This document shows positions 23,744-32,903 of a stretch of DNA of 33,075 nt, in pieces. The stretch covers positions 1,755 through 34,829 of the forward strand of contig LIUI01000009.1 of the NCBI GenBank assembly GCA_001462235.1, read 5' to 3'. This DNA is from Fibrobacteria bacterium GUT307 (GTDB lineage: Bacteria > Fibrobacterota > Fibrobacteria > Fibrobacterales > Fibrobacteraceae). The notes beneath the pieces were generated by a model that was not told the DNA's origin, made no database searches, and was given only the letters and a program-made list of their open reading frames with translations. Position numbers and translations under genes: made by a program. How positions within the stretch are numbered: position 1 is the stretch's first letter; every line of letters begins with the position of its first letter.

Positions 23744-24193
23744 TTACTCTACAATCTCAATTTTTCCGCCAGCAGCCTCAATAGCTGCTTTTGCGCTTTC
23801 ACTTACGGCATTAACTTGAAGTTCTATTGCCCTTGTGATTTTGCCCGTTCCTAAAATTTTAATCGGTTTTTTAACATTGCGGATAAATCCCAAATCAAAA
23901 AGAACAACAGCATCAAACTTCAAAGTTTCGGTTGCTTTTTCCAGTTTGGCCAAATTCACTATTTGGGTATCTTTTAGGAATCTGGTTTTGAAACCGCGTT
24001 TTGGCAAACGGCGGTGTATAGGCATTTGACCGCCTTCAAAGGCTACCCTGCCTGCTTTTGCGCTTTTGCGCGCACCAGCGCCTTTTTGACCACGGCCAGC
24101 AGTTGTTCCCCAGCCGGAGCCAGGACCGCGGCCTATTCTTTTCCTGCCTTTAACTTTGGCTTTACCGGGATTTAGATTATTCAAAGACAACAT
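23744..24193 (-). CDS. rplO: 50S ribosomal protein L15
   Basis: This 149-aa protein shows the glycine- and arginine-rich N-terminal extension KGRKRIGRGPGSGWGTTAGRGQKGAGARK and the GGQMPIHRRLPKRGF block that reach into 23S rRNA. The C-terminal AIELQVNAVSESAKAAIEAAGG is also typical. It overlaps the rpmD stop by 1 nt and lies 3 nt before secY. Confidence 0.98.
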   Translation of the reverse strand: MLSLNNLNPGKAKVKGRKRIGRGPGSGWGTTAGRGQKGAGARKSAKAGRVAFEGGQMPIHRRLPKRGFKTRFLKDTQIVNLAKLEKATETLKFDAVVLFDLGFIRNVKKPIKILGTGKITRAIELQVNAVSESAKAAIEAAGGKIEIVE

Positions 24194-24441
24194 TAGGACA
24201 CCTCTGAAATTTTAACCATGTGAATGACCTTGCGGAGCATCCCCTCTATTTGGGGATTAAGGAGATGCTCCTTTTTTTTGCCTATTCCGGTTAAACCCAA
24301 AGATTTTAGATTAACCTTGTGAACAGGCAACGAACGTATAGTGCCAATTATTTGCGTAACGATAATTTTTTTACCGCGCAAAGTTTTTAAGGCATTGAGC
24401 TGTTCGGTAATAACTTTTTGATTTGCGATTTGTTTAGACAT
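24193..24441 (-). CDS. rpmD: 50S ribosomal protein L30 with N-terminal extension
   Basis: The start at 24441 (MSKQIANQ) gives 82 aa. It is chosen because GGAGG lies just upstream and the ATG overlaps the rpsE stop (TAATG); a longer frame from 24510 would run inside rpsE. The core KKIIVTQIIGTIRSLPVHKVNLKSLGLTGIGKK and the HMVKISEVS end are L30. The core is ~60 aa, so about 20 residues are added in front. Confidence 0.95.
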   Translation of the reverse strand: MSKQIANQKVITEQLNALKTLRGKKIIVTQIIGTIRSLPVHKVNLKSLGLTGIGKKKEHLLNPQIEGMLRKVIHMVKISEVS

Positions 24442-24923
24442 TAAGCCTCCCCGCCGCGCAAAGCAGCAAACTGCTTTTTGTTTCTTTGAACCGTAAGCCC
24501 TTCTATGCAAGCACGAACAACGGTGTGAGGATTGGAAGAACCATAAGCCTTTGTTAAAATGTTATGAACGCCGGCAAGTTCCAAAACGGCACGAGCCGCT
24601 GCACCGGCTATAACACCTGTACCAGGCGCGGCCGGCATTAGCAACATGCGAGTTGCGCCAAATTTAACCTTGACTTCGTGAGGGATTGTGCCCTCGTGAA
24701 GGCTTACCTCTACTAGGTTGCGGCGTGCGCTCTCGCTGGCTTTGCGAACAGCCTCTGCGCTCTCTTTTGCCTTGCCAACTCCAACGCCTATTTTTCCATT
24801 ACGGTTGCCAACAACCACAAGGGCGCTCAGAGAAAAACGGCGGCCGCCTTTAACCACTTTTGCGCAGCGGTTAACAGCCACTGTTTTTTCTTCAAATTCC
24901 GAATATTGAGTTTCTCTTTCCAA
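24441..24923 (-). CDS. rpsE: 30S ribosomal protein S5
   Basis: This 160-aa protein is important for decoding accuracy. The dsRBD-like part has [26 protein letters not shown], and the second domain has [42 protein letters not shown]. The start is TTG at 24923, with AAGG 7-9 nt upstream; no ATG is available before the conserved core. It follows rplR by 14 nt. Confidence 0.97.
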   Translation of the reverse strand: MERETQYSEFEEKTVAVNRCAKVVKGGRRFSLSALVVVGNRNGKIGVGVGKAKESAEAVRKASESARRNLVEVSLHEGTIPHEVKVKFGATRMLLMPAAPGTGVIAGAAARAVLELAGVHNILTKAYGSSNPHTVVRACIEGLTVQRNKKQFAALRGGEA

Positions 24924-24937
24924 AATAGCACCTTCGG

Positions 24938-25309
24938 TTAAAATTTAATTCCGCCTGCGCGCACACCCTCTGCAAGGGCCTGCACACGACCGTGATAAAT
25001 GTAGCCACCTCGGTCAAAAACTATGGTTTCAATGCCCTTGGCTTTTGCTGCCTCGGCAACTTTCAAGCCCAACTTGTGGCTTTGCTCTGCCTTGGTCAAT
25101 AAACCAAACTCGCTCTGAAACTCTTTTGAGCCGGTGGATAATTGCAATATAGAAACATGCTTTGCATCATCTATGATTTGCGCAATCATGTTTTTAAGCG
25201 TGCGGCGCACCGTTAAACGGGGGCATTCTGCCGTACCTGCAATTTTCTTGCGCACCCTTAAATGGCGCGCAATTCTTGAATCTCGTCTTATTTTAGCTAC
25301 ATCAAACAT
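24938..25309 (-). CDS. rplR: 50S ribosomal protein L18
   Basis: This 123-aa 5S rRNA-binding protein of the central protuberance shows RDSRIARHLRVRKKIAGTAECPRLTVRRTLKNMIAQIIDD at the front. The end FDRGGYIYHGRVQALAEGVRAGGIKF is also typical of L18. It works with L5 and the 5S rRNA. The gene lies 3 nt after rplF. Confidence 0.98.
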   Translation of the reverse strand: MFDVAKIRRDSRIARHLRVRKKIAGTAECPRLTVRRTLKNMIAQIIDDAKHVSILQLSTGSKEFQSEFGLLTKAEQSHKLGLKVAEAAKAKGIETIVFDRGGYIYHGRVQALAEGVRAGGIKF

Positions 25310-25312
25310 ATT

Positions 25313-25855
25313 TTACTTCCCTGTCTTTTTGCCCTGCTTGCGCAGGATATACTCACCGGAATAGCGAACGCCTTTGCCTTTGTAAGGCTCCGGCTCACGG
25401 TATTTGCGTATCTCTGCCGCAACCTGACCGACTTTTTGCTTGTCTATCCCGCTGATGGTTATTTTGAGTTTATCTTCGCTGGCTTTTAGCTCTATGCCTT
25501 CTGGCGCCTTGTATTCCACAGGGTGCGAAAAGCCCAGCACAAGATTGAGATCCTTGCCTTTTTGTTCTGCACGGTAGCCAACGCCAACTATTTCAAGAGT
25601 TTTTTGAAAACCCTTGCTAACGCCTTCTATCATGTTTGCTACCAAGGCACGGCTAGTGCCGTGGATTGAGCGTGAAAATTTCAGGTCGTCTGGTCTTTTG
25701 ATTTCCAAACCTTCGGCAGTTTTTTCAATGGAAACCACGTTGTGCAAAACCAAAGAGAGCGTTCCCTTTGGCCCTTTAACGCTAACCTTCTTTCCTTCTA
25801 CGGAAACTTCCACTTTCTCGGGAATGGTTATTATTTTTTTTCCTACTCTAGACAT
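25313..25855 (-). CDS. rplF: 50S ribosomal protein L6
   Basis: This 180-aa protein lies near the factor-binding site. SRVGKKIITIPEKVEVSVEGKKVSVKGPKGTL, the VGYRAEQKGKDLNLVLGFSHPVEY repeat and the C-terminal ISGIDKQKVGQVAAEIRKYREPEPYKGKGVRY are diagnostic. Length is normal. The gene is 7 nt after rpsH. Confidence 0.98.
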   Translation of the reverse strand: MSRVGKKIITIPEKVEVSVEGKKVSVKGPKGTLSLVLHNVVSIEKTAEGLEIKRPDDLKFSRSIHGTSRALVANMIEGVSKGFQKTLEIVGVGYRAEQKGKDLNLVLGFSHPVEYKAPEGIELKASEDKLKITISGIDKQKVGQVAAEIRKYREPEPYKGKGVRYSGEYILRKQGKKTGK

Positions 25856-25862
25856 CTTTTAC

Positions 25863-26261
25863 CTACCAAACCTTGCAGAGAACTTCGCCGCCAACATTCT
25901 GTTTGCGAGCTTCGTGATCTGTCATTACGCCATGAGATGTTGAAAGAATAGCATAGCCAAGACCGTTAAGCACTTTGGGCAGTTTTTCCACATTTGAATA
26001 GTGGCGAAGGCCCGGACGGCTAACACGCTGTATTCCCTGAATTGCAGGAATGCCATTTGTATAGCGGAGCAGCACTTTTATAATGCCTTGCTTTCCATCT
26101 TCAATAACAACATATTTTTTAATAAAGCCTTTTTCTTTTAGCACCCTTGCAATTTCTTGCTTTAAGTTGCTGGATGGTATATTTACCACGGGCAACTTTG
26201 CGGCAGAAGCATTGCGTATGCGGGAGAGCATATCTGCGACTGGATCTGTAATTCCTGACAT
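25863..26261 (-). CDS. rpsH: 30S ribosomal protein S8
   Basis: This 132-aa protein binds helix 21 of 16S rRNA; in Escherichia coli it also represses the spc operon mRNA. DPVADMLSRIRNASAAKLPVVNIPSS and the C-terminal LPKVLNGLGYAILSTSHGVMTDHEARKQNVGGEVLCKVW are classical. It follows rpsN by 10 nt. Confidence 0.98.
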   Translation of the reverse strand: MSGITDPVADMLSRIRNASAAKLPVVNIPSSNLKQEIARVLKEKGFIKKYVVIEDGKQGIIKVLLRYTNGIPAIQGIQRVSRPGLRHYSNVEKLPKVLNGLGYAILSTSHGVMTDHEARKQNVGGEVLCKVW

Positions 26262-26271
26262 ATTCTTTCTC

Positions 26272-26457
26272 CTACCAAGACGATTTTGTTATGCCGGGTA
26301 TTTCGCCGGCGAGTGCCATTTCACGGAAACATATACGGCAAAGCCCAAAACGGCGCATAAAGGCGTGCGGGCGGCCACAACGGTTGCAACGGTTGTAAGA
26401 ACGAACACTGAACTTAGGTGTTCTCTTGCATTTTTCTATCATTCTCTTGCTTGCCAT
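26272..26457 (-). CDS. rpsN: 30S ribosomal protein S14, zinc-binding type Z
   Basis: This 61-aa head protein has four zinc-binding cysteines: C24-x2-C27-x12-C40-x2-C43 in [20 protein letters not shown]. The short length and cysteines identify the zinc-dependent form rather than the ~100-aa C-minus form. It follows rplE by 9 nt. Confidence 0.98.
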   Translation of the reverse strand: MASKRMIEKCKRTPKFSVRSYNRCNRCGRPHAFMRRFGLCRICFREMALAGEIPGITKSSW

Positions 26458-26466
26458 AAAATACCC

Positions 26467-27039
26467 TTAATGTTTTTCACCTGTTTTGGTTTCTTGTTTG
26501 CGGAACGGCAAACCCAAGGACTCCAAAAGGGCGCGCCCTTCTTCGTCTGTGTTTGCCGAAGTTACAAAAATAATATCCATTCCCAATGTTTGAGTAACCT
26601 TGTCTATGTCTATTTCTGCAAAGACGGTTTGCTCTTTTATGCCCAAAGAATAATTGCCGTGATGGTCAAAGCCGCGCTGCGGGATGCCACGGAAATCACG
26701 AACACGGGGCAGGGCTATGTTTATAAAACGGTACAAAAAATCCCACATGTTTGCGCCGTGCAGGGTTACCTTTGCGCCTATGTTCATGCCCTCGCGAAGT
26801 TTAAAATTGGCTATTGCGTTCTTTGCTTTTGTAGCAATAGCTTTTTGACCGGTAATTGCAGAGAGGGTGTTTATAGCCTCGTCCACTATTTTGCGGTCTT
26901 TGTTTATTTTCTCGTGGCTAAGTGCCATGTTAAGCACTATCTTTTGCAGGCGCGGAACCTGCATGACGTTCTTATATTTGAAGCGGGTTTGCAACGCAGG
27001 CACCACTTCTTTTCTGTAAAATTCTTTCAATATGCTCAT
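26467..27039 (-). CDS. rplE: 50S ribosomal protein L5
   Basis: The start at 27039 (MSILKEFYRKEVVPAL) gives 190 aa and has AGGA ~8 nt upstream; an in-frame start at 27075 would overlap rplX by 26 nt. The core has VPRLQKIVLNMALSHEKINKDRKIVDEA, GQKAIATKAKNAIANFKLREGMNIGAKVTL and the GFDHHGNYSLGIKEQTVFAEID block. It binds 5S rRNA with L18 and contacts P-site tRNA. The C-terminus is slightly longer than usual. Confidence 0.97.
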   Translation of the reverse strand: MSILKEFYRKEVVPALQTRFKYKNVMQVPRLQKIVLNMALSHEKINKDRKIVDEAINTLSAITGQKAIATKAKNAIANFKLREGMNIGAKVTLHGANMWDFLYRFINIALPRVRDFRGIPQRGFDHHGNYSLGIKEQTVFAEIDIDKVTQTLGMDIIFVTSANTDEEGRALLESLGLPFRKQETKTGEKH

Positions 27040-27049
27040 TTGCAAATCC

Positions 27050-27355
27050 TCAAATTGCCTTGCCTGTTTTAACACTAACCCTTATGCTTCTTTTGCCGGG
27101 CTCCTTCACTCTTTTTGTGCGGACGGGTTTGCCGCCTTCCAAAAGCATCACATTAGAAATGGCTATTGGCATTTCTTTTTCTATAATGCCGCCGTTCTGG
27201 TTTGTTTTGCCGGGCTTTTCGTGCTTTTTACGCACGTTAATGCCGTTCACTATAACCTTTCCTAAGTCTGGGAAAACCTTGGTAACAAGGCCCTTTTCGC
27301 CTTTGGAATTACCAGATATAACTATAACTTCATCGTTCTTTTTTATTGCCGGCAT
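27050..27355 (-). CDS. rplX: 50S ribosomal protein L24
   Basis: This 101-aa assembly-initiating protein carries the KOW motif [24 protein letters not shown] and the [15 protein letters not shown] and [17 protein letters not shown] segments. Its start overlaps the rplN stop by 1 nt. Length is typical. Confidence 0.98.
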   Translation of the reverse strand: MPAIKKNDEVIVISGNSKGEKGLVTKVFPDLGKVIVNGINVRKKHEKPGKTNQNGGIIEKEMPIAISNVMLLEGGKPVRTKRVKEPGKRSIRVSVKTGKAI

Positions 27356-27723
27356 TATAACACCTCTGGAGCTAAAGATATAATTTTCATATATTTGCGG
27401 TCGCGAAGCTCACGAGCTACAGGCCCAAAAATACGAGTGCCGCGAGGTTCTCCGTCTTTGTTTATGAGAACTACTGCGTTATCGGAAAAACGAATGAAGC
27501 TGCCGTCTTTGCGGCCATACTCTTTGCGAGTGCGCACAACCACAGCATGAGCAACGGAGCCTTTTTTCACCTTGCTCTGCGGGATTGCCTCTTTAACGCT
27601 CACTACTATTTTGTCTCCAATACGGGCATAACGGGTGTTTGACCCACCCAGCACTCGGATGCAGGCGACTTCCTTGGCTCCGCTGTTATCGGCCACGACT
27701 AGTCTGGTTTCTTCTTGAATCAT
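27355..27723 (-). CDS. rplN: 50S ribosomal protein L14
   Basis: This 122-aa protein contributes to an intersubunit bridge. [46 protein letters not shown] at the start and the [28 protein letters not shown] end are diagnostic. It lies 19 nt after rpsQ, one of the larger gaps in the operon. Confidence 0.98.
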   Translation of the reverse strand: MIQEETRLVVADNSGAKEVACIRVLGGSNTRYARIGDKIVVSVKEAIPQSKVKKGSVAHAVVVRTRKEYGRKDGSFIRFSDNAVVLINKDGEPRGTRIFGPVARELRDRKYMKIISLAPEVL

Positions 27724-27742
27724 AAAGCCTTACTCCAAAAAA

Positions 27743-28003
27743 CTATTTCTTTTTCTCCACTATCCGCACCAAACGCCAGCGTTTAGTTGCAGATAGAGGT
27801 CTTGTTTCCATTATCTCCACCACATCACCCTTGGCAGCCTCGTTTTTTTCATCGTGGGCTTTGAGTTTTGTAGTGGTTGTCATAATCTTATTATAAACAG
27901 GATGGCGTTTGCGATTTTCAACTACAACCGTGATGGTTTTGTCCATTTTATCGGAAAACACAACTCCTTGCCTTAGCTTACGGCGATTTCTTTCTTCGCT
28001 CAT
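27743..28003 (-). CDS. rpsQ: 30S ribosomal protein S17
   Basis: This 86-aa OB-fold protein shows [62 protein letters not shown] and an IVEKKK end. It binds helix 11 of 16S rRNA. Its ATG overlaps the rpmC stop by 4 nt. Confidence 0.98.
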   Translation of the reverse strand: MSEERNRRKLRQGVVFSDKMDKTITVVVENRKRHPVYNKIMTTTTKLKAHDEKNEAAKGDVVEIMETRPLSATKRWRLVRIVEKKK

Positions 28004-28209
28004 TTTGCCCTCCCGGCTCTGGCACTTTCAATGGTTTTTACCCTTGCAATATCTTTGCGGATCTCGCGCACAAGGCAAGGATTATCCACGTGCCCGGTTT
28101 TTGCTTCAAAGCGGTTTTTGAGCAAAGCAATGCTCAAATCCTTTAACCTTTCTTTGAGCTGCTCACCGCTCAATTCGTTCAATTCCCTTAATTTTTCTTT
28201 ACGTTTCAT
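28000..28209 (-). CDS. rpmC: 50S ribosomal protein L29
   Basis: This 69-aa two-helix protein lies at the polypeptide exit. [57 protein letters not shown] has the family pattern, including the IAR-x-KT motif near the end. It overlaps rplP by 1 nt and rpsQ by 4 nt. Confidence 0.97.
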   Translation of the reverse strand: MKRKEKLRELNELSGEQLKERLKDLSIALLKNRFEAKTGHVDNPCLVREIRKDIARVKTIESARAGRAK

Positions 28210-28622
28210 TATATCTCCGAAGCCTCAACTATTTTAACTTTTATGGGCAATTTTTGCGCAGCACCACTCAAAGCCTCTAATGCGAGCGTTCTTTCTACTC
28301 CGCCCATCTCAAATAAAATGCGCCCGGGCAACACAACTGCAGCCCAGAATTCCGGGGCACCCTTGCCTTTACCCATACGGGTTTCGGCTGGTTTTTTGGA
28401 AACCGGTTTATCCGGGAACACGCGAATCCACACGCGGCCGCCTCTTTTAATTTTACGGGTCATGGAAATACGGGCTGCCTCTATTTGGCGGGCTGTGAGC
28501 CAACATTGCTCAAGAGCTTGAATGCCAAAATCTCCAAAAGCGATATAATCGCCACTGGTGGCAACGCCTTTCATGCGGCCTTTCATCATTTTGCGGTGTT
28601 TTGTTCTCTTTGGGCTAAGCAT
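28209..28622 (-). CDS. rplP: 50S ribosomal protein L16
   Basis: This 137-aa protein lies next to the A-site tRNA. It starts [19 protein letters not shown] and continues with the GLQALE-type segment [57 protein letters not shown]. The Arg of the MGKGKG region, hydroxylated in some bacteria, is conserved. It lies 3 nt after rpsC. Confidence 0.98.
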   Translation of the reverse strand: MLSPKRTKHRKMMKGRMKGVATSGDYIAFGDFGIQALEQCWLTARQIEAARISMTRKIKRGGRVWIRVFPDKPVSKKPAETRMGKGKGAPEFWAAVVLPGRILFEMGGVERTLALEALSGAAQKLPIKVKIVEASEI

Positions 28623-28625
28623 AAA

Positions 28626-29294
28626 TCAAATCCTTTTTGGTTCGTTAGAAGAAAAATCCCCTTTGCGAAGTTTTTCCCCGTGCATAATCCATACCTTTAC
28701 GCCATTGGTGCCGTAAAGAGTTTTTGCGGTGGCTGTTGCATAATCAATATCTGCGCGAAGGGTGTGAAGCGGAACCCTGCCTTCTGCGTATTTTTCTACG
28801 CGGGCTATTTCTGCTCCACCCAAGCGGCCGCCTATTTGAATACGGATGCCCTCAACTCCAAAACGCATGGCATTTTGAATGGCACGTTTCATGGCACGGC
28901 GCCCGGTTACACGCTTTTCCAATTGGCGGGCAATATTTTCTGCTACTAATTTTGCATCAGTTTCGCCACGCTTAATCTCTATTATCTCAATATGCACATC
29001 TTTTTTGGTTACAATTTTCAATTCTTCTTTTAAGCCATCAACTACTTCGCCTTTGCGGCCTATTATAACGCCGGGACGGGCGGTGTGGATTAAAACTTCT
29101 ACAGTATTTTTTGTGCGGCGAATCTCTATTTTGGAAATTTGAGCACCTTCAAATCTTTTTGATAAATAACGGCGAACCTGCATATCGTTGAGAATGAATT
29201 TTGAAAAATCCTTTTTCTTTTCTACGAACCACTGGGAATCCCAGGTTTTGATGATTCCGAGGCGCAGACCGTTTGGATGTGTTTTTTGACCCAT
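28626..29294 (-). CDS. rpsC: 30S ribosomal protein S3
   Basis: This 222-aa head protein lines the mRNA entry channel. MGQKTHPNGLRLGIIKTWDSQWF, the KH domain with VLIHTARPGVIIGRKGEVVDGLKEEL, and the C-terminal GRLGGAEIARVEKYAEGRVPLHTLRADIDYATATAKTLYGTNGVKVWI are diagnostic. The gene is 11 nt after rplV. Confidence 0.98.
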   Translation of the reverse strand: MGQKTHPNGLRLGIIKTWDSQWFVEKKKDFSKFILNDMQVRRYLSKRFEGAQISKIEIRRTKNTVEVLIHTARPGVIIGRKGEVVDGLKEELKIVTKKDVHIEIIEIKRGETDAKLVAENIARQLEKRVTGRRAMKRAIQNAMRFGVEGIRIQIGGRLGGAEIARVEKYAEGRVPLHTLRADIDYATATAKTLYGTNGVKVWIMHGEKLRKGDFSSNEPKRI

Positions 29295-29305
29295 TTATAC
29301 TCCGG

Positions 29306-29731
29306 CTAGTCTGAAACGACTATTGTAAGATGAGATAGTGACTTGTGAATAGAAAATGCTCTCCCGTGCGAGCGGGGCCTTGCTCTTTTTATTATAGGGC
29401 CTCCGTCTGCAAAAATAGCGCGTATTTTAAGCTCACTTGGCGACTTTGCTGTGCCGCCTTTTTTGATGCAAGCTTGATTATAATTATTTACGGCGGTTTT
29501 CATGGTTTTTTCTACTATGAGCGCACCTTTTAATTTTGTGCGTAAAACCGATAATATGCCAAAAGCTTTTTCTACAGAGCCGTTGCGTAAAACATCTATG
29601 AGGCGGCGCATTTTTAAAACGCCATAACGGGTATTGCGAAGTGTTGCAACACCGTAGCGAATATCGCCGGCATCTTCGTTTTCCAAAATGGAAACGCCAC
29701 TCGCAACTTGTACCAAAACTTGTTTGCTCAT
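29306..29731 (-). CDS. rplV: 50S ribosomal protein L22
   Basis: This 141-aa protein forms part of the peptide exit tunnel with an extended beta-hairpin. [45 protein letters not shown] and [39 protein letters not shown] match the family. It has a ~15-residue N-terminal extension. It overlaps the rpsS stop by 4 nt. Confidence 0.97.
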   Translation of the reverse strand: MSKQVLVQVASGVSILENEDAGDIRYGVATLRNTRYGVLKMRRLIDVLRNGSVEKAFGILSVLRTKLKGALIVEKTMKTAVNNYNQACIKKGGTAKSPSELKIRAIFADGGPIIKRARPRSHGRAFSIHKSLSHLTIVVSD

Positions 29732-30009
29732 TTTTTACCTCCGGATTTTTCTTCCTTGCGGTGCCCCTTGAATTCACGGGTGGGGGAAAATTCACCCAAC
29801 TTGTGCCCAACCATATTTTCCGAAACATACACGGGTATGAACTTCCTGCCGTTATACACGGAAAACGTGAGACCGACCATATCCGGAACAATGGTAGAAC
29901 GGCGCGACCAAGTTTTAATTGCCTGTTTTTTACCTGAGGCATTCATGGCCTCGGCTTTTTTCAAGACCGAGGTATCTACAAATGCTCCTTTTTTCAAAGA
30001 CCTTGACAT
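29728..30009 (-). CDS. rpsS: 30S ribosomal protein S19
   Basis: This 93-aa head protein shows [73 protein letters not shown] and a lysine-rich end. It binds 16S rRNA with S13. It lies 3 nt after rplB. Confidence 0.98.
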   Translation of the reverse strand: MSRSLKKGAFVDTSVLKKAEAMNASGKKQAIKTWSRRSTIVPDMVGLTFSVYNGRKFIPVYVSENMVGHKLGEFSPTREFKGHRKEEKSGGKK

Positions 30010-30012
30010 TAA

Positions 30013-30843
30013 TTATGACCTCTTCTTCTGACGGTGGCGCACAATCATTTTATCGGTGCGTTTGTTGTTACGAGTTTTTTTGCCCTTTGAGTTTTTACCC
30101 CAAGGCGAACATGGATGGCGACCACCGGATGTGCGGCCTTCGCCGCCGCCAAGAGGATGGTCTATTGGGTTCATTACCACGCCGCGCACCGAGGGGCGAA
30201 TGCCCAGCCAGCGGCTGCGACCGGCAGAACCGGAAACTTCGTTGTTGTGATCTACGTTGGACAACTGCCCGACTGTAGCAAGGCAAACCGACAAAATTAA
30301 GCGAACCTCGCCAGAAGGCAAACGAACTTGGCAGTACTTTTCGTCTTTTGCAACTAGTTCTGCGGAAACACCTGCAGAACGAGCAAGCTGGCCGCCATGG
30401 CCGGGCTTTAATTCTATGTTGTGGATTTGCGCATTTAAAGGAATATCTTTTAGAGGCATGGTATTGCCAACTTTGTACTCTGCTCCGGTGCCGGAAGCGA
30501 GTTTTTCCCCAACTTTAATGCCATGCGGGGCTAAAATATATGCTCTGCTTCCGTTTGCGTATTTAACAAGCGCAATGAAAGCGGAACGATTTGGATCGTA
30601 TTCAATGGTTTCTATTGTGCATGGAACATTGGATTTTCTTTTGAAATCTATAATGCGGTATCTCTTTTTATGACCGCCACCACGGCGGCGGCTTGAAATA
30701 TGCCCCTGATTGTCCCTGCCGGAACTCCTTTTTATGCCAACGGTAAGCGGCTTGTATGGCTTTTCTGCAGTGACTTCTTCCTTTGTGCTAATCTGTTTGT
30801 AGCGCAAAGTAGGAGTGGTTGGCTTGTAACTTTTTATTCCCAT
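30013..30843 (-). CDS. rplB: 50S ribosomal protein L2
   Basis: This 276-aa protein is needed for subunit association and peptidyl-transferase assembly. [39 protein letters not shown], the [29 protein letters not shown] segment and the [30 protein letters not shown] loop with its conserved His are diagnostic. AGGA precedes the ATG. Length is typical. Confidence 0.98.
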   Translation of the reverse strand: MGIKSYKPTTPTLRYKQISTKEEVTAEKPYKPLTVGIKRSSGRDNQGHISSRRRGGGHKKRYRIIDFKRKSNVPCTIETIEYDPNRSAFIALVKYANGSRAYILAPHGIKVGEKLASGTGAEYKVGNTMPLKDIPLNAQIHNIELKPGHGGQLARSAGVSAELVAKDEKYCQVRLPSGEVRLILSVCLATVGQLSNVDHNNEVSGSAGRSRWLGIRPSVRGVVMNPIDHPLGGGEGRTSGGRHPCSPWGKNSKGKKTRNNKRTDKMIVRHRQKKRS

Positions 30844-30854
30844 AATATCCTCTG

Positions 30855-31169
30855 CTACATTCCCTCAAATTCGGCTATTTTGTTGCCTGATTTTAGTTTT
30901 ACGTATGCCTTTTTCCAATTTGGCAATTTACCGGTGGTCACTTTTGTTCTTAACTGGGCACGTTTTACTTTGCCACGTACAATAAGGGTGTTAACCGCAT
31001 CTACTTGAACGCCAAAATAGCTTTCTATGGCTCTTTTGATTTCAAATTTATTTGATTTGATATCTACGCGGAACACATACGTGTGGGCATCGTTTAAACG
31101 GTCGTAATTTTTTTTAACCGTTTTGTCTGTGATATGAGGCGCAATTAAAATTTGATATGCTTCTTTCAT
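30855..31169 (-). CDS. rplW: 50S ribosomal protein L23
   Basis: This 104-aa exit-site protein docks trigger factor and [64 protein letters not shown] is the family pattern. Its ATG overlaps the rplD stop by 4 nt. The gene lies 11 nt before rplB. Confidence 0.97.
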   Translation of the reverse strand: MKEAYQILIAPHITDKTVKKNYDRLNDAHTYVFRVDIKSNKFEIKRAIESYFGVQVDAVNTLIVRGKVKRAQLRTKVTTGKLPNWKKAYVKLKSGNKIAEFEGM

Positions 31170-31798
31170 CTTTTTAAGCCTCCGTCTGTTAATGATTTCA
31201 GAGCGTCTTGAGACAAAATTATATGGCGAGCACGGATAATATCGTAGGTATTCACGTCTTTAACCCAAGCCCAGCGCGCCCAAGGCACATTGGAAAGGGA
31301 GTGAACTAGATTTTTTTCTTCCGAAGCGGCTATGAACAAGACATTCTTTTGCTCAAAACCGGCTTTGCCGGTTATGGTGAGAAATTCTTTTGTTTTGGGC
31401 GCGGCAAAATTGAATGTTTCGAAAAGCCCAACGCAACTGTCTTTTGCACGGCTGGAAAGAGCGGAACGGAAAGCCAATCTTTTGACTTTTTTGTTCACTT
31501 TTTCAAAGTATTTGTGCTTTTTTGGACCGTGTGCTTTATTGCCACGAACCCAGATAGGGGATGTATTTTGGCCTGCGCGAGCTTGGCCTGTCCCTTTTTG
31601 TTTCCAAGGCTTGCGACCGCCGCCGCTAACCGAAGATTTATTTTTTGAATGGGCTGTGCCCTGCCTACGATTATTCAAAATGGCTTTCACAGCCAAATAA
31701 ATAGCTATTTCATTTGGTTCTATGCCAAAAAAATCTGCTGGGAGTTCTATTTCTGATTTGAATTCACCGCTGGATGCATATAATTTTGCTTTTGACAT
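31166..31798 (-). CDS. rplD: 50S ribosomal protein L4
   Basis: This 210-aa tunnel protein also represses the S10 operon in some gammaproteobacteria. The long tunnel loop is visible as NNRRQGTAHSKNKSSVSGGGRKPWKQKGTGQARAGQNTSPIWVRGNKAHGPKKH. The C-terminal RARHIILSQDALKSL is also typical. It overlaps rplC by 1 nt. Confidence 0.98.
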   Translation of the reverse strand: MSKAKLYASSGEFKSEIELPADFFGIEPNEIAIYLAVKAILNNRRQGTAHSKNKSSVSGGGRKPWKQKGTGQARAGQNTSPIWVRGNKAHGPKKHKYFEKVNKKVKRLAFRSALSSRAKDSCVGLFETFNFAAPKTKEFLTITGKAGFEQKNVLFIAASEEKNLVHSLSNVPWARWAWVKDVNTYDIIRARHIILSQDALKSLTDGGLKR

Positions 31799-32496
31799 TA
31801 GCCTTTCCTCACTACGATTATGCCGTTTTTAGGACCAGGCACCGAGCCGCGCACAAAAATTAAATTGCGTTCGGCATCAATTTTCTCTATTTGGATATTC
31901 TTTATGGTTACATTTTTATTGCCAAACTGGCCGGGCGCTCTTTTACCGGGGAAAACCCTGCCTGGATAGGTGTGAGCGGACAATGACCCCGGTTCCCTGA
32001 TATTATGGCTACCGTGGCTGCGAGGGCCGCTATGGAAACCGTGCCGCTTTATGCCGCCGGAAAATCCGTGCCCTTTTGAAATGCCGGAAACCTTTATCTG
32101 CTCCGAGATTTTGAATATCTCAGAGGCATTGTATGTTTTGCCAACTGGCCAAGCCGAAACATCTTCCGCATCAAATTCGCAAATATAGCGAGGTACCGTA
32201 ACCCCTTTTGGGCTTTCCCAAGGGCTATGGACTTTCTTTTCTGATCCGGGCTTTTTAGAAGATTCTTTTTCCAATTCGGGCACAAGATGCTTAAATTGCA
32301 TGGCGTAGGCCTTTGTTGTTCTTTGAATTTTTTGTTCGCCAAAGGCTACCTGCACCGCAGCATAGCCATCTTTCTCTTTTGTTCTATGAAGAACAATAGT
32401 GCAAGGGCCCGCTTCCAGAACCGTTACGGGAACTGAATCTCCGTCTTCGGTAAAGATGCGGGTCATGCCCAATTTTTTTGCTAGTATTCCGTTCAT
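31798..32496 (-). CDS. rplC: 50S ribosomal protein L3
   Basis: This 232-aa early-assembly protein shows MNGILAKKLGMTRIFTEDGDSVPVTVLEAGPC at the start. The core loop is SGISKGHGFSGGIKRHGFHSGPRSHGSHNIREPGSLSAHTYPGRVFPGKRAPGQFGNK, with the conserved Gln that is methylated in some bacteria. An insertion around residues 75-95 (EKESSKKPGSEKKVHSPWE) is longer than in many relatives. The gene is 24 nt after rpsJ. Confidence 0.98.
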   Translation of the reverse strand: MNGILAKKLGMTRIFTEDGDSVPVTVLEAGPCTIVLHRTKEKDGYAAVQVAFGEQKIQRTTKAYAMQFKHLVPELEKESSKKPGSEKKVHSPWESPKGVTVPRYICEFDAEDVSAWPVGKTYNASEIFKISEQIKVSGISKGHGFSGGIKRHGFHSGPRSHGSHNIREPGSLSAHTYPGRVFPGKRAPGQFGNKNVTIKNIQIEKIDAERNLIFVRGSVPGPKNGIIVVRKG

Positions 32497-32520
32497 ACAA
32501 AAACTCTATTTTAACATTCC

Positions 32521-32889
32521 CTACATGGATTTTACATCTATTTCTACACCGGACGGAATGTCTATTTTTGACAAGGCATCCGTAGCTTGCGGAGATAGAT
32601 TATACATATCAATCAACCTTTTATGCGTTCTGGACTCAAATTGCTCACGAGAGGTTTTATCTACGTGGGGGCCACGCAAAACCGTATATTTTTGAATCTT
32701 GACAGGTAAAGGTATGGGGCCAGAAACTCTGGCACTCATATCCCTTGCGATTTTAACCAATTTTGACGATACTTGGTCTAGCAAGCGATGGTCAAAAGAG
32801 CAGAGACGAAAACGAACAGGTTTTTCTCTGCGAATTGCGCCTTGTGCAGGCTTCTCTTTGCGAGCGGGTTTTTCTGTAACAGGAGACAC
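32521..32889 (-). CDS. rpsJ: 30S ribosomal protein S10
   Basis: This 122-aa protein has the S10 core VRFRLCSFDHRLLDQVSSKLVKIARDMSARVSGPIPLPVKIQKYTVLRGPHVDKTSREQFESRTHKRLIDM. A basic ~20-residue N-terminal extension (SPVTEKPARKEKPAQGAIRR) precedes it. The start is GTG at 32889, with GGAG ~10 nt upstream. Canonical S10 is ~102 aa. Besides its 30S role, S10 is also NusE in transcription antitermination. It follows tuf by 14 nt. Confidence 0.96.
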   Translation of the reverse strand: MSPVTEKPARKEKPAQGAIRREKPVRFRLCSFDHRLLDQVSSKLVKIARDMSARVSGPIPLPVKIQKYTVLRGPHVDKTSREQFESRTHKRLIDMYNLSPQATDALSKIDIPSGVEIDVKSM

Positions 32890-32903
32890 TTTATTATAAC
32901 TCC

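Noticed and set aside
26083-27072. A 329-aa open frame on the plus strand
   Set aside because: It lies antisense to rpsH, rpsN and rplE, which are certain. It shows no family pattern and is cysteine/phenylalanine-rich as expected for a shadow frame.
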